A stretch of 64,000 nt of DNA from Saturnia japonica (GCA_033032175.1 CM065309.1:16244001-16308000); one strand, 5' to 3'. Shown: positions 1 through 12,040, counted from the stretch's first letter. Numbers and translations are program-made. Notes: a model not told the origin generated them from the letters alone.

Positions 1-2539
1 TTATTGTAAAATCCTACAGCACTATTGTGTATCCTTGCCCTAACAAGAATAATAATAGAAATGCGTATCCTTTCAAATATTCTAACTATTATTATATAAA
101 ATATATTTAATAAGTAAATAGCTTAATTATTACTAGTTATAATTTCCCCGATCGATGTATCGAACTAGTGTTTTCAAACTGTGATCCCTTACAAAGACTT
201 TTATGTAAGTAAATGTCATAGTTATCATATTTATAAATACCTTAAATAATAATACAATAAATAATACTTATTAATAATAAAATCATCATATCCTTTAAAT
301 TTACTGGGTTGTTATTTTTTGTGTATTTATTTAAAGCTTAATTTTGTTGGTATTTCAATTGATCATAGCATTAATAATTTACGTTTAAAATGTTTATATT
401 TATTTAGTTATAATTAATGTTTTTTTTTTATCATCAATTTAATTATTTTTATACTAAGTAACCTTTTAAAATACTTAATATAGGTACGCTAAAAATTTCA
501 ACACTGGCAAGCTAAAATTTTAAATGCAATAAAATTGTTTACCTACGTAGTAATTTAATGTTTGCACTAGATGTTACTTATATAATTAGAAAATGCAATA
601 ATACTTCGTAAGTAGTCGCACTTATTTGTAGTTGACTAATGTTCGTGACTGAATTCTCTTCTAAATTTATTCATTGTGGTCTCCGAATTTTTAAACTTTT
701 TAAACAAATGTAACGAAAAATAAATATAAAGAAAATCGAATGCTAGTACTTTACATTTGAGGATAATATTTTTAAAGATAGCGGGAAAATAATTTTATGA
801 AAATATAATTGAAAATTAATTAATTTAAAAAAATTCAATGATAAGGCATAGCGCTGTATATTATGATTTGGAATATACGTAAATGTATTAATGCCAACTT
901 TTGCAACAATGCCAAGTCGTTTTTATCATTTATAAATTTTATGTCAAATTTGTCCTTTACCTTAATTTTGTTGGCTTTTTGTTTTAACGAGATTATCTCA
1001 TTATAAAATACTCAAAGTAACTCACTTTTTTACTGCAGGTATCTTGAGTAACAGAGATGACGATAGTGTTTTTTTATTCGTCTTCGGAAAAATATCAACA
1101 CTTCAGTTAACTGCTTAAGGAAATAACTTTTAACTGTTCAAGGTTATAATCCGTCTTAAGATTATTAATTAAACAAAAATTATCATTCTTAAAGACTTCT
1201 TTTTTAAACAAAAAAATAAAAAGAAACTACCATAGACTTAAATGTTTATTAAATAAATAAATTAATTGTTTAAGTACAATCAACCTTGCATTATTTTCAT
1301 CAGTTCCAAGCATAAGCTGAGCTCTCTTCCGTAATAACAAGTTCCTAATGAGACCCAATTTACTTTGGTATTATTACCACCGTTATGTGGTTGAGCTTAT
1401 TGCTGTACATTATATGCGCTTAAATTAATTTAAAAAGCATATAAAGGCAATGTTCGCGATGTCTTCTTTGAAAGATTAGTATCTGCAAAACCATATGTAT
1501 TACAATTGAAACTGCAAAAACGTTTGAATTTTCTTCCACAATGGTAATAGAAACTTATTAAATCCTGGTTTTATTTCCGTACAATAGGATTGTTTTCAGT
1601 TGCGGATATTTTATTTTCTCCACAATTGTCAGAGGCATCATTAATTGCACTAGTATGAATGACCATAAATATTACATCTTATGTATTTACCGAATTTCTC
1701 GCATTTGTATCGGTTACTTGAACGTGATTGACACGTATCAATGAGCCTCGTGTATTGGCGTACCAAAGTACCCCGGAAGACTTTAAATTAAAAAAAAAAA
1801 AACATCGAATACGTCAGAAAAATATTTCAAATGCTGAATACTGAATAGATTAACTGACGTTTAGACAGTTTAAATTTAAATGATATTATATAATACAGCA
1901 AAGAAATACTTTTACATACATAGATATTATTTAGTTGGCTGCACTAAAAGCATACCTAATGGCACGCCAACGATTTATAAGCGGTTAGCGTGGTTACAGC
2001 TGTGGTGCTAAGACATGCAAATACACGTTTTAGTTTTGTTGAGTCACTAATAGCGTTTGTTAATATTGAGATATTCTAGGTGTATCAATGTGCCTCTTGT
2101 ATAAAAGTACCCCGCTTTCGCCTAAGTATTAAAGTGAATCAACTCGGGAAATAATTCTGCACCAGCATCTCTTACAATAATGTAATGTATCACATCATTT
2201 AATTCACAAAAATGGCTAACTTTCAACAGGCTAACCCGGTGATATATTTAGTATAAATTGAAAGTATGTGATCCTCAAATGTAAGGTAGGGCTGAAAAAC
2301 ATCCTGTCGACTGAGGTAAAATTCTATCACCTTGTTAACTATTTGTATAACATTTTAATATGTACCTATTGTTTCTTATTCCTCACAGAGGTGAGTTTTG
2401 TTTTTGACCTGTCATTTAAAATATATTATCTGTGTTTCTTATCTGACTTTTATTCATGTCTTGTCTGTACAATTAATAAAATTGAAGTGTCTGTTTATAA
2501 TGTCAAAATAACAGCTTTTTACTAAATGCATATGAAAGA
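1..2539. other. AT-rich intergenic DNA, no gene recognised
   Basis: No open frame here has a recognisable protein, and there is no RNA gene. The sequence is very AT-rich with many short A or T runs. The only internal structure I noticed is a degenerate 45-bp duplication (1733-1777 and 2081-2123) sharing a TATCAATG-GCCTC-TGTAT core followed by AGTACCCCG. Short frames near 2268-2525 have no ATG start or domain and are treated as chance. Confidence 0.6.
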
Positions 2540-2544
2540 ATATA

Positions 2545-2975
2545 CGATACCTATAACACAAAGCCCATTTTTAAAATTTTTGTCTGTCTTGTTGTTCCGG
2601 GTATTCTCCGAAACGGTTGGACCGATTTTGACGGAACTTTCACTGAGGAACTTAGGCTACTATTATTTTATAAAAATTATTGGGGTTCCGCACAAAAAAA
2701 ATCTGGTCATGGTGAATCAAATCGGGCTCTTAAATGGCTAATGTTGAGTCAACCATAAGAGATATAGCAAATTAATAGACTACAAAATTGTTTGCATTAA
2801 AAAGACCTACAAAAAAGTCCGGGAGAGTATAGATCTATCTTTTAAGCCGCCCACAATAATCCACAATATCCACAATAAGCATTTTTGTCTTTAAAATAGC
2901 CGGGAGCGGGGGAGCAAGAATCGCGCGGGCATTCTGTAGTCCACGTGAGCGAAGCCACGGGCACAGCTAGTAATT
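2545..2975 (+). repeat. Dispersed repeat ending in a CTAGT-type terminus
   Basis: The segment starts with a stretch resembling the common lepidopteran text for 'accession of a repeat 5 prime end' (CCGAAACGGTTGGACCGATTTT) and ends with AGCGAAGCCACGGGCACAGCTAGT. Similar ends recur in this window near 19441, 38765, 41366 (reverse) and 45160. I recognise the pattern as a widespread interspersed repeat of moths and butterflies, but I cannot assign its class (LINE tail or non-autonomous DNA element). No coding potential is left. Confidence 0.5.
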
Positions 2976-3644
2976 TATATTTTCCTAATCACAATTTCTA
3001 ATTTTATTGCATTACGTTTAGATTAACGATTGATCTAGGTAAGGTTTTCCTTTATTATAGTCTAAATAATACTATCAACAAAATTAATTTCTTTTAGAAA
3101 TCCATTATAAATATGTAATAGTACAAGTTTTACATCAAAATAAAACTTGTATTATTGAGCATTGAAGATGCACAGCATCTGTGAAAGGACGTTGTATACT
3201 TCCGATTGTTTTCCACCAATAGCACTTAATTCGTTGTAGTTTCACTACTTTCCGAGCGAACAATACGTCTCAAACTAAAGAGACTATAGTTCTATTGCGA
3301 AACTTAGTTTTTGACAGTATTGGTGCAAATTATATGACTGTTAGTGCGCGCACAGCATGCTAAAACCGGTTATTATTTCATCCAAACAAAATAGCCTATT
3401 CCCAACAAATACGACAAAATATCAAAAATTTAACTGAAGTAATAAATGCAGGTTTAATAAAACTTAAAATAAGATTTAGGTAATCACATCATTCTATTTT
3501 TTTTAATGTGTATATATAGGAACAGATACTGAAAAAACTGGTAAATTGTCTGTTGAAATTAGTATGCATTACAAAAATTGCATATTTCTATAAATTAACA
3601 GAAATTATAGTAGATCTTTGTTAGTGCCGTTATCTTAAATTAAT

Positions 3645-3970
3645 GATAGTTCTCCGCTAGTTATGGGGAGAGCCTATGGTCGAAGTTTCTTTAAAGGATA
3701 GAATCAGAAATGATGTAATCCGTCAGAAATCCTCGTTGGACTAGCAGTGGATTGACCACACATGTCAAAGAACTGATAATCAATCGTGTAGTGACCACGT
3801 TTAGGCAAATATAGTGTGGAGTGTTCCCCTGCAATATGGAACAACGAACTGCGCGGGGTGGCTGAAATCGACTGGATGCAAACAACCGAAGAACGTGTCC
3901 AGTGGCGACCCCTGAAGGAAGCCTATTTCCAGCAGTGGACAGATACAGGTTATTGATGTCCATAATGAAC
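3645..3970 (+). pseudogene. RTE-like LINE reverse transcriptase, 3' fragment
   Basis: This is a decayed C-terminal end of a non-LTR retrotransposon. Translated in shifting frames it gives EVSLKDRIRNDVIRQK near 3680 and, after a damaged middle, DWMQTTEERVQWRPLKEAYF and QQW near 3870-3945. These match the usual RTE-type ending, in which an arginine-rich LRDRIRNEVIR block is followed by W-A-DR-W--LEAY-QQW. Stops and frameshifts break the fragment throughout, and nothing of the upstream catalytic domain is present. It is a 5'-truncated dead copy. Related fragments lie at 6220-6340 (minus), 20785-20935 and 35030-35215. Confidence 0.6.
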
Positions 3971-4359
3971 CTGGGCACCGCAAGCATAGTGATTGAAGCA
4001 AGCGATAAATTTATTAAGTTAATCTATGTTTTCGATTTCGTTATAATCTTATAAATAATAAATATCTAATCAAAAATAGATAACAAGTTAGTTATCAATC
4101 ACTAATTCTTAAAGAATTGTTATCTGTAAATTTGAAACCTGAGACATAACCGACATCAAGTACGTATTTCACGTTCAAGATGATAACAACGCGAGTGGTT
4201 TGTCTGCAGTGAAATTCAAAGTTTTAATTACACAAGTGGAATAGATTTGAATAAAGTGATCATTATTCTTCACCTTTAATTTTAAACATGCCAAGAAGAA
4301 GATGAAATAATCTCAAAAAAGAAAATAATTCTTCATTAACATTATAGTATCTTAGAAAA

Positions 4360-5244
4360 ATGAATGTGATTGAGGTTGAACAGGGAAGCGTAGTCCACGC
4401 ATCAGAAAATGATTCAAGCTTAGTGACAATCATCAGTTTAACGTGCAGCTCCATCGGTTTAATATTATCCGGTGCCGCGATAACACTTCTATTTTTAACC
4501 GCCTTTCTTTTCGCTGAATGGAGGCAAAATTACAAAAACCAACTACTAATACAGTTTATGATATCAAGATTCATTTATACGTTCGTCAGATATTTGTATG
4601 ATATGAAACATGTGTTTAGCATTTGTGTTAATGAAGGTTGTGTCATTTACCTCGATGTTCTAGCTATGGTGTATACAGAAACTGTTCTCATATCCTGGAT
4701 GTTCATATTTAGTAGAAATATGTACAAAAGCTTAGTGAATGTTTTTGTCGTAGACGTTCCTAACGTTTGGAAAATATCTATATTGACATGGTTTGTGCCC
4801 GGGTGCGTATCAATATTATACCATTTAATATTTAAATTACAGACCAATAAAGATTTTGATTTTTTCTTTTTCTATTTAGTCTTCTTAAAGTGGCCAGTAT
4901 TAATAGCAAACGCAGTTACGTTATTTTTAGTGTTAAAATCTATTCTCAAAACGAATCTTAGTAAAACGGAAAATAATAAAAAAATAATTTTAGTAATGAT
5001 TATATTAATTTTTATGTTCTGTTTTCAACAAGTTTTACTAGACTGTATAAAAATAATACATGTATTGTTTGTAAAACAGTATGCCGTTTCCTACTACATA
5101 TTAATATCCAGTAATATTTTCTTATTTTATCATTGTGCTTTCTCGACAATATTTTGGGTATTTGGGAACGAGAAAACAAGAACATTGTGGAAGTCACGTT
5201 GTCAAAGAACAGTCACAGATATAAAGAAATCCGTAGTCACTTGA
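4360..5244 (+). CDS. Intronless seven-transmembrane protein, class B GPCR-like
   Basis: This 294-residue protein has seven hydrophobic segments at about residues 27-52, 58-80, 96-120, 137-158, 168-195, 208-232 and 244-268, so it should be a plasma-membrane receptor with a short (about 25-residue) outer N-terminus. Three places resemble secretin/adhesion (class B) receptors: segment 3 has W113-M followed by N120-M-Y-K-S-L-V; segment 4 has W144-F-V-P147-G, like the family's WG-P motif; segment 7 ends F-G-N-E-K-T at 268-273, like the family's LNGEV. There is no signal peptide, hormone-binding domain or GPS site, so it would be a receptor core without the usual ectodomain. The ATG at 4360 has A at -3 and follows an in-frame TAG at 4345, so the frame is complete in one exon. 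Cys89 and Cys94 sit in the first outer loop. The ligand is unknown. An unrelated seven-pass family remains possible. Confidence 0.7.
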   Translation: MNVIEVEQGSVVHASENDSSLVTIISLTCSSIGLILSGAAITLLFLTAFLFAEWRQNYKNQLLIQFMISRFIYTFVRYLYDMKHVFSICVNEGCVIYLDVLAMVYTETVLISWMFIFSRNMYKSLVNVFVVDVPNVWKISILTWFVPGCVSILYHLIFKLQTNKDFDFFFFYLVFLKWPVLIANAVTLFLVLKSILKTNLSKTENNKKIILVMIILIFMFCFQQVLLDCIKIIHVLFVKQYAVSYYILISSNIFLFYHCAFSTIFWVFGNEKTRTLWKSRCQRTVTDIKKSVVT

Positions 5245-5305
5245 CTATAAAAGAATAGTTGTTAAAAGTAAAAAGACTGTAAGTTTTTAATTGTTTAATT
5301 TAACT

Positions 5306-5311
5306 AATAAA
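5306..5311 (+). terminator. Polyadenylation signal AATAAA after the 7TM gene
   Basis: A canonical AATAAA lies 62 bp beyond the TGA of the seven-transmembrane gene, in the right orientation and distance for 3'-end formation. In such AT-rich DNA the hexamer is common by chance, so the assignment rests on position. Confidence 0.45.
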
Positions 5312-5420
5312 TTTTTGTAAGATTATTCTACCTTTTATTTTCCACCTTTGCCGATTTATACTAACCTATAAGTATTTATACAATTTCATATGATTATTAA
5401 TGAAACAAGTCTAATATATG

Positions 5421-5650
5421 AAGCAATGATGGATCACTGGTAACGTGTAAGAACACCGAGACGATCTAAGTGAGTTCGAATCTCTACAATGACCCTGAGC
5501 CTTCGGTGGAGGAAAATACCGGGATAAAACTATAACATGGTAGTAGCGCAATGGCCACCCCTCACCTGAACACCCTCAAGTTGAAAATCTGTTGCCAAGC
5601 ACTGGTGAGATTGTCGTCATAATGCTGAAACCTATATAAGAAAACAATAT
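5421..5650 (+). repeat. tRNA-derived SINE, family A, copy 1
   Basis: The copy starts AAGCAATGATGGATCACTGG (degenerate RNA polymerase III A box) and has a B-box-like GAGTTCGAATCTC at about 5470-5483. It continues with the shared body (GAGCCTTCGGTG-AGGAAAAT, then CCTCAAGTTGAAAATCTGTTGCCAAGCAC). Copies 2-4 share this order with roughly 20-30% divergence by eye. Confidence 0.75.
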
Positions 5651-6219
5651 ATGGTTTATGAGTTCAGGAATAAAACATAAATACACTGATATAAAAAAAA
5701 TGGTTGATAGAAGCTGGCAGAGCTTTAAATACGTCAACATGTGATTAAAATTAATCGGAGTAACTCTATATATTTATATCAATATACAGATATAACCTGA
5801 ACGATCATCAATCAAGAGGTACTTACAAAACCTGTCATTTGTCACAATCATTGTCAAGCTGATAAAAAATATTTAACATTTCAACAATTTCCTAACGAAT
5901 TATTATTAATTGTAGTAGTCCCCTTGCAGGGCAAATTTATAAGAAGAGGCCTCAAAGAAGGTACGGGTAACGCTAGCCAACGACATATTGGCGATTTCAA
6001 ACGCAAAGAAATCATTAGTTCTCATAATTTTTTCCACATGTACTACAAAAACATGTTTCAAGTGTTCGGGTTTTGTCATGAAGTTTTCCTTAACAGTCAG
6101 CCAGAAGTAAATGTATGTACGTGAATTCCGAAAGAAATGTTGTTACATGGCGGAGCTTTGACCTGCGGACATTTAATCGTTATTTCGTCGATCTAAACCA
6201 CTCGACCACCACGACTTAA
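5651..6219. other. No gene recognised
   Basis: AT-rich spacer between a SINE and an RTE-like fragment. A short open frame at 5924-6124 has no ATG start and no recognisable domain, and is treated as chance. Confidence 0.5.
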
Positions 6220-6340
6220 ATTATTAATTGCTTCAACTACCAGTCCCGCGCTGCTTGCATGAGGCGGTTTTCCTTCACCAGGTCGTCTGTCCACCTAGTG
6301 TGGGCACACTGCATCTTCCGGTACCTGGCCGCCAATCGAG
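6220..6340 (-). pseudogene. RTE-like LINE fragment (minus strand)
   Basis: Read on the minus strand, 6335 down to 6225 encodes TRWTDDLVKENRLMQAARDW followed by a stop. This is the conserved C-terminal RW-DDL-K--------A--R-W block of RTE-type LINE proteins. Only about 35 codons survive. It is the opposite orientation to the fragment at 3645-3970, so the two are separate insertions. Confidence 0.55.
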
Positions 6341-6889
6341 GACTACGGTGACATCGGTGGTCACTGACGTTGGGTCTGATAAGAAAGCACAAGAACACTC
6401 AAAGGGCAAAAGAAAGGGGTATGCTAGGAGTTTGAACTAAATAGTTATTAAAAAATAGTTTTAAAATTACAGAAACTTTACCCGCATAATTTTTTAGTTA
6501 CTGAGTTAATGTCAATCATGGTTGAACCCAGAACCCAATCCCAATTGATGTTGGCTCACGAATTTGCTAAAACAAGCTAAACCTAAAAAAAAAGTTGGCT
6601 CTTAAGTCCAGCTAGCGAAACAAACTAATATCAATTAATGTCGTTGAAGAAGTCCCCTGTATTGTGTTCGGCAGTTTCAAGAACAGTGTAAGCAGATCCC
6701 TCAGAAAATTTTAGTATAATTGTCAGTGAGCAAGTCTTTGGTTTATGCGATACGGTATTTGGGGTACGCGATATTTGGTCATGAAGATCCTACATGTATC
6801 TAATTCTAAACGCAATAGTGTAATTTGTGTGAAGGAAGATGAATCATTTAGAGTAATCTATGCTTAAAGCACAGAATACTATAGTTATA

Positions 6890-7085
6890 AAATTATTGAT
6901 ATTATTTGTATAATTGAACGTATAGGCTACATAACTTCACGCTACGGTCCTAAGAAGCTGAGCAGCAAACATGAATGTGAAACAATTTGACAAGTTGTAG
7001 GCAAGTACGGGATCTGAGAACAACGAGAGAGTTGGTCGAAAAATGTAACATGGGTGAAACCATGAGGCACATCTAGTACTGCATA
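6890..7085 (+). repeat. Dispersed lepidopteran repeat copy
   Basis: The sequence TATAGGCTACAT--CTTCACGCTACGGTCCTAAG is followed by GAGCAGCAA, a middle with CAATTTGACAAG, and the end GGGTGAAACCATGAGGCACATCTAGTA. The same order of words occurs at 20150-20355 and 29985-30250. I recognise it as an abundant butterfly and moth repeat, class not certain. Confidence 0.5.
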
Positions 7086-7899
7086 TAGACGAAGAATTTA
7101 GACTATGAAATGTAATTAATCGTTCGACCGTTTTTCCCTTACATTTTAAGACAAATACAAATATTTTTATTACCAAAAGCAAGTTAAAATATATTTAGCG
7201 TTAACTAAGGCCCCAAACTAGGCTATGCCTGTAATATGTAGGTCTAAGATATAATGCAAATCAAAACAGAAATAAGTAGGTGGCGTATATTAGTTTAAAA
7301 ACAATGCAAATAAAAGAACAGAAACTTATAAATGATAATTTAAAATCTGCATCTATGTGTGAGTGTATGTATGTTTATGTTTGTGTGTGTTTAAGAAAGT
7401 AGCTTTAATAATCCTTCTGTATGTTCATAGGAAATGCTATGAAGCTATCGTTTTGTAGCAGTTTTAACGTGGTAGCGTATACAGACAACCTAAAGTAATT
7501 TTATAAGTTCAATACACCGCTTACCAATGAAAGCGGTCAAGGCAAATATATTAACTAACAATGTAAAAAGTCATATCTGTTAGATATCAATTCGATTTAC
7601 TTCAGCTTAACAAAACGATAGTCCAGTTTTCCCGGCTTACCTACTGTCTATATGATTGATTATTTCACATAAACATATCTACATAATCTATAATATTGCA
7701 TTTATCGTGGACTACGTATTTACTAATTTATCGAATTAATTTATTGCTATATTTATTTACTTTACACGCTCTTTAAAAGACGTTTATTCTTGGTTTCAAC
7801 TTGATTATTCACTTTGTTACGTCACGCTTCAGATCATCAAGTGTATATCCATCTTCCTGATAACTTATTTAGTAGTCGATATTATAAAGAGGAAAGATT
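7086..7899. other. No gene recognised
   Basis: AT-rich spacer, with a short TG-rich run near 7350-7392. No open frame or RNA gene could be supported. Confidence 0.55.
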
Positions 7900-8145
7900 T
7901 GATTTTTTGTTTCTAATGGATAATCTCAAAAACTGCCGGACCGAGTTTAAAAATTATTTCTCCAATACAAAGCTATAGTATCAGCAAGTAACATAGTCTA
8001 AATTATAATTAGAAAAATTAATTTATACCTCATAAAAATGTCGATAGTTATACACAAAGTATAAAAAATTGCCTACACGGATGCGTTGACGATGTTTGTC
8101 GTATAAAATTAACACGGGTCAAATCGTGGGACACAGCTATAACTT
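7900..8145 (+). repeat. Degenerate copy of the same dispersed repeat
   Basis: The start (AATCTCAAAAACTGCCGGACCGA) resembles the 'alignable' start of the family, and the end (AACACGGGTCAAATCGTGGGACACAGCTATAA) resembles the ends at 7055-7080 and 30220-30250. It is heavily decayed in between. Confidence 0.4.
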
Positions 8146-9010
8146 ATAGAGATATAAAAATACTAATTTTAAAATACATATAAATCTAAAACATGCTATT
8201 GGTATATATGAAATTACACAATGTAGAAAAGGTTTGTAATTCAAACAATAATAATTATTCAGAGAGCAGAAATGAACAATACGGCCGAGATTAAAAATGT
8301 CGGCTACACGCTACACAGGATTTACAAAGAATACTAATTATGAGTTACTCGTTAAAAAGTAGCTTTTTGATTTCAAATATTCGCCTCGGAGCATAAAAAA
8401 TATTCCTGTGCAGGCGTGTAATACTTCATAATATTATTATCAAAGTTAACAACCTGTGAAATGAACAGACTTATAAAATGTTTCAGTTATACGTATGTAT
8501 AACTATATATCGTTGGTTGGTGAACAAGACAATTGCATCCGACTGTATCGCAGCCACCACACACCATGTGTTAACACCCGCCACAGTAACACGCCTCGTC
8601 GTGACGCATTCCGTGGTCAGTATATATCCAGAAATCAAACGGTGTAGTAGTGATCTGTACTACCACCTAATCTAGTAACTCGTTACTAACTCTTGGCAGG
8701 ATTCACAACCTGAAGCGCGGCGGCTTTCGTACCAGCAACGTAAAATTTATTGTATTTGGACAAGAATTGTCGTACTTTACCAACTTCCACACCGAATATT
8801 AGCCTCTTTATAGTCTTTTTAGCTCCCTTATTCCGTCTTCCACCCCGTACGTATGAACCTTTTTGTTATAAATTCATAGAATTTTCAAATTATCCCACGA
8901 TAATCATGTGCGAATTGTATATTGTACGAAGGCATGAAATTGTCGTACAGGTACCATAATGATCGTATGGTTGTAAACTGTGACTCTTGGTTTGCGCCAT
9001 TTCGAGATCA
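8146..9010. other. No gene recognised
   Basis: A relatively GC-richer patch at 8510-8720 contains a TATATAT at 8620 just after GGTCAGTA, but no open frame with a start, domain or splice context follows. I could not tell whether it is a promoter or a repeat. Confidence 0.45.
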
Positions 9011-9011
9011 G

Positions 9012-9142
9012 CCAGTGTTTGCAGGTTGGCATGACCGTGACAGGTTACAGATCTCTCAGTGGTCGCCGTTGTTTTTGGATTGTACTGTGATAACCACCAG
9101 GCACAGTGCCGGCAATTTGCCGTCGTAAGAATTATAAAAAGC
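9012..9142 (+). repeat. CR1/jockey-like LINE 3' end
   Basis: The tail runs GCAGGTTGGCATGACCGTGA, then GATCTCTCAGTGGTCGCCG, TTGTTTTTGGATTGTACTGTG and ACCACCAGGCACAGTGCCGG. The same tail occurs at 13440, 27862, 32540, 39555 and 42593, in two copies still attached to the end of a reverse-transcriptase frame, which identifies it as a LINE 3' untranslated region. Confidence 0.65.
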
Positions 9143-9184
9143 ATAATCACGAAGATACATGTTTAATATTTATATTATAATCAA

Positions 9185-9350
9185 TATCTGGGCGACCGAG
9201 CTGTACTCGGTGTCTTATAAACAAAAATAGAAAAACACATATCTAGGTATACTTGGAATGTAAAACATTATCTAAATGCAAAGGTTCATCGAAATCGTTG
9301 GAGCCGTTTCCGAGAAACCAATTACATATATATATACAAGAATTTCTCAC
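9185..9350 (+). repeat. Dispersed repeat fragment
   Basis: It starts GGGCGACCGAGCTGTACTCGG and ends near ATCGAAATCGTTGGAGCCGT plus a TATATATA run. I recognise the 'GGCGACCGAGC--TCGG' start and 'GAAATCG--GGAGCCGT' end as a common interspersed repeat in lepidopteran genomes. The class is unknown. Confidence 0.4.
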
Positions 9351-9629
9351 CTAATATAATAAGATAAAAATCTGACCAGGTATTTAAAAAACGAAGTAAT
9401 TTATATACCTGGATGTTTTCAAAACAACATTATAGGGTTAATTAACCCTTTGGATTAGAGAATCTCAGTAATCTTTTCTGATATATAAGACTATATACAA
9501 AGCGAACAGCATACTTATTGGGTGACTAAGGCACAAGAATAAAAACGCTAATTTCTGTCATTACAACTAAATTTGTAATTGATACAGTTTGTTTTTGACT
9601 TTACATATGGGTTAGGAACTTCGGGAACA

Positions 9630-9892
9630 AGCAGTGATAGCTCAGTGGTAGCGTGTGCAGACATTGCATCTATTGACGTGAGTTAGAATCCCTGCAATGA
9701 GCCTGAGCTTTCGGTGAAGGAAAATATCATGATGAAACCATAGCATGGTGGTAGAGCTTTTTCAAATGCCCGCCTGGCCAACTACCACTTTCAAGTTGAA
9801 AGTTTATAACCAAGCACCTATTAGAGGTGTGTTCCGGTAGCTACACTTGGTGAGTTACGACCATAGCGCTACTAAACCTATAAAACATAAAA
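9630..9892 (+). repeat. tRNA-derived SINE, family A, copy 2 (best preserved)
   Basis: The head GCAGTGATAGCTCAGTGGTAGC is a good A box (TRGCNNAGYGG type) and GAGTTAGAATCCC at 9680-9692 is the B box, separated as in a tRNA. The body has GAGCCTGAGCTTTCGGTGAAGG, AAACCATAGCATGGTGGTAG, TTTCAAGTTGAAAGT and AGGTGTGTTCCGGTAG, and the copy ends near CTATAAAACATAAAAA. This is the most complete of five copies. Confidence 0.8.
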
Positions 9893-10510
9893 AACAACAA
9901 CCAAGAATTTGCTGTGAATTTTCCTTTATTTTGCTAAAGTTCAACTGATTTTCATAAAAATAAGGTAAAAACCTAATTCTGTCCTGTACGCCATAAGTAT
10001 TGTTAAAGCCGATGTCAGTAAAATTTAAATTGGTTCGAATAAATCATATTATTATTGATCAAGTTTTGTTAATTAAACTTGGAGGAGGATTATGAAGCAT
10101 AAAAATAATTATGGGTCAATAAAATAAAAGACGTTTACGATAAATACGAATTACAGATTTTTTTCTTCATAAAGCTCAGATTTTACGACGCGACGTGAAT
10201 ATGGACAGTGGGCTGAATAAAAGTGTATCCTTTGCCAAGTAAATGGAGTGGAATGGTACTAACGATCGGCGACTTTTGCAGATTGTTTTCGAGATTTTTC
10301 AGCTTCGAACTCTAAGGAATTATCGAGGGAAATAACTCCTATTACCTACGGTACAGCTATACTTTCATTAGATTTTTTCTTAATCTATTTCACATCTCCT
10401 ACTCGGCTTGGTTTCTATGCATTATGTAAAATGCGGTAGTAGGTACGCAATTTGATTTATATATACTCAGTATTTTCGGAGTTTATCCCGAACATACATC
10501 GTAACATGAG

Positions 10511-10549
<39 letters not shown>

Positions 10550-11950
10550 ATTTACATAAAAGATAAAAGGTAATGAGTAAAGTGTAAATGATAAAGATAT
10601 TGTCGATTATCTCCGCAGTAATTTTTTTTTGGAAGTATCGTGTTTTTATTTTTACTTAAATTTTAGATTTCTGAAAAATATTGTTGATAATTTTTGCAGC
10701 CTATTAATTTTGCAATAACATATACTGATTAAATAAAATAATTTATCAAAATTAATGGAATTTTTACTATTCAATAAATATTTCATGATTTCTAAAATCA
10801 TTATTGATATATCCATAACCTATCCAATACCAGAACAATTCACACTTCGAATGTACAAAATTTCATAATGAATATCGTGTAAGCAAGCCGTTTCTGAGCG
10901 AAATCTAGACAATGAAAATCAATGAATACAGATTTATTATTAAAGAAGATACGAGTATAACATTCGAGTTTACTTACACCAGAGAAATTGACGTTAACAT
11001 TTGCTGACTTTATATATTCACACAATGAAACCATTCTTTGTATGTGTTAGGCAATGCATTATCTGTGAATAACAACGTTATGTACCTAGCTGTTTTTTTA
11101 TTACCGAAATTATTATAGCAAGCTTAATTGAATATTATAGTATGTATATACATACACTCACGCGCTATGTTGGGCACTGGTTGACCGAGCGACTGTGTCC
11201 CCTACCATAGTATTTTTAATGAAGCTCATTCGGTGTTTAACACGGTTCAGATTTTAATTAACTAATTGCCTTAGAATTGTGTCATTACTAGTCAGATAAT
11301 CTTACACTTTTCGGATTATCCAAAAAATATAGGTCTTAATATCAAGCTCTTTCATTAATTAGATATGTAAATGCTACGAATTTCCAGTAAATCCCTTAAA
11401 ATAAAGTTACCTTAAAAACCTTAAGTTTAAATATAGATTAATATCAAAAATACAATAGCAAAATTACAATTAGATTTAATATCATCTATAGCTTTTTTAT
11501 TTTTTTTATTAATTAGGATGGCCAGTGGCTAATACGCCTGTTTTAGTTAAATGAAAAGGTACAATTACTATATGGAAAATATTTGTATCTATAGGTATAC
11601 AAGCGTATTTAAGAACTTTTATAAAGCTAACGGAGATAAAAATACTAATAAAGAATAATGTAATCATATCATTAAAACGTCAACAACAAATTATTATTTT
11701 TAATCATTTTTCAATATGTTTTATCATGAAATAAATAAAAACTAATCCTAATAAATTTGGAAAACAGTATTAAAATTTAAGGTAAATGAAATAATAAAGA
11801 AATAAATTATAAATAGTTTATCCTTAGCTTTATCCAGTTGAAAGTGTTTAAAGATTGACCTCATGAGACATCATGTTACAAGTAATAACAGCTTAATTTT
11901 CAAAACACTTTCGGTAATATAAATAAAAAACGAATAGATCAAATAATTGC
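9893..11950. other. AT-rich DNA without a recognised gene
   Basis: About 2 kb with no supportable coding frame or RNA gene. It contains one TA microsatellite (listed separately). Confidence 0.6.
10515..10542. repeat. (TA)14 microsatellite
   Basis: A perfect alternating TA run of about 28 bp. It is a simple repeat with no gene beside it. Confidence 0.9.
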
Positions 11951-11994
11951 CATGCCGTTTCAACTAGACACAGTAGACACCGTCGCTGAGTCGC

Positions 11995-12040
11995 CGTACT
12001 ATAAAAATGCGGCAACCAAAACTACGCCGAATCAACATAC
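11995..12040 (+). promoter_or_regulatory. Candidate TATA core promoter
   Basis: TATAAAAA at 12000-12007 lies in a locally GC-richer patch (11950-12080), and an ATCAACA that could act as a weak initiator lies about 31 bp downstream (12031-12037). No downstream exon is evident, so this is only a suggestion. Confidence 0.2.

Noticed and set aside
2268..2741. Two adjacent short frames of 85 and 71 codons
   Set aside because: The first lacks an ATG start, the second lies inside a dispersed repeat, and neither has a domain.
4647..5197. Minus-strand frames opposite the 7TM gene
   Set aside because: They are antisense shadows of the seven-transmembrane coding sequence.
10515..10542. TA run as a regulatory element
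   Set aside because: A perfect simple repeat with no gene nearby; treated as a microsatellite only.
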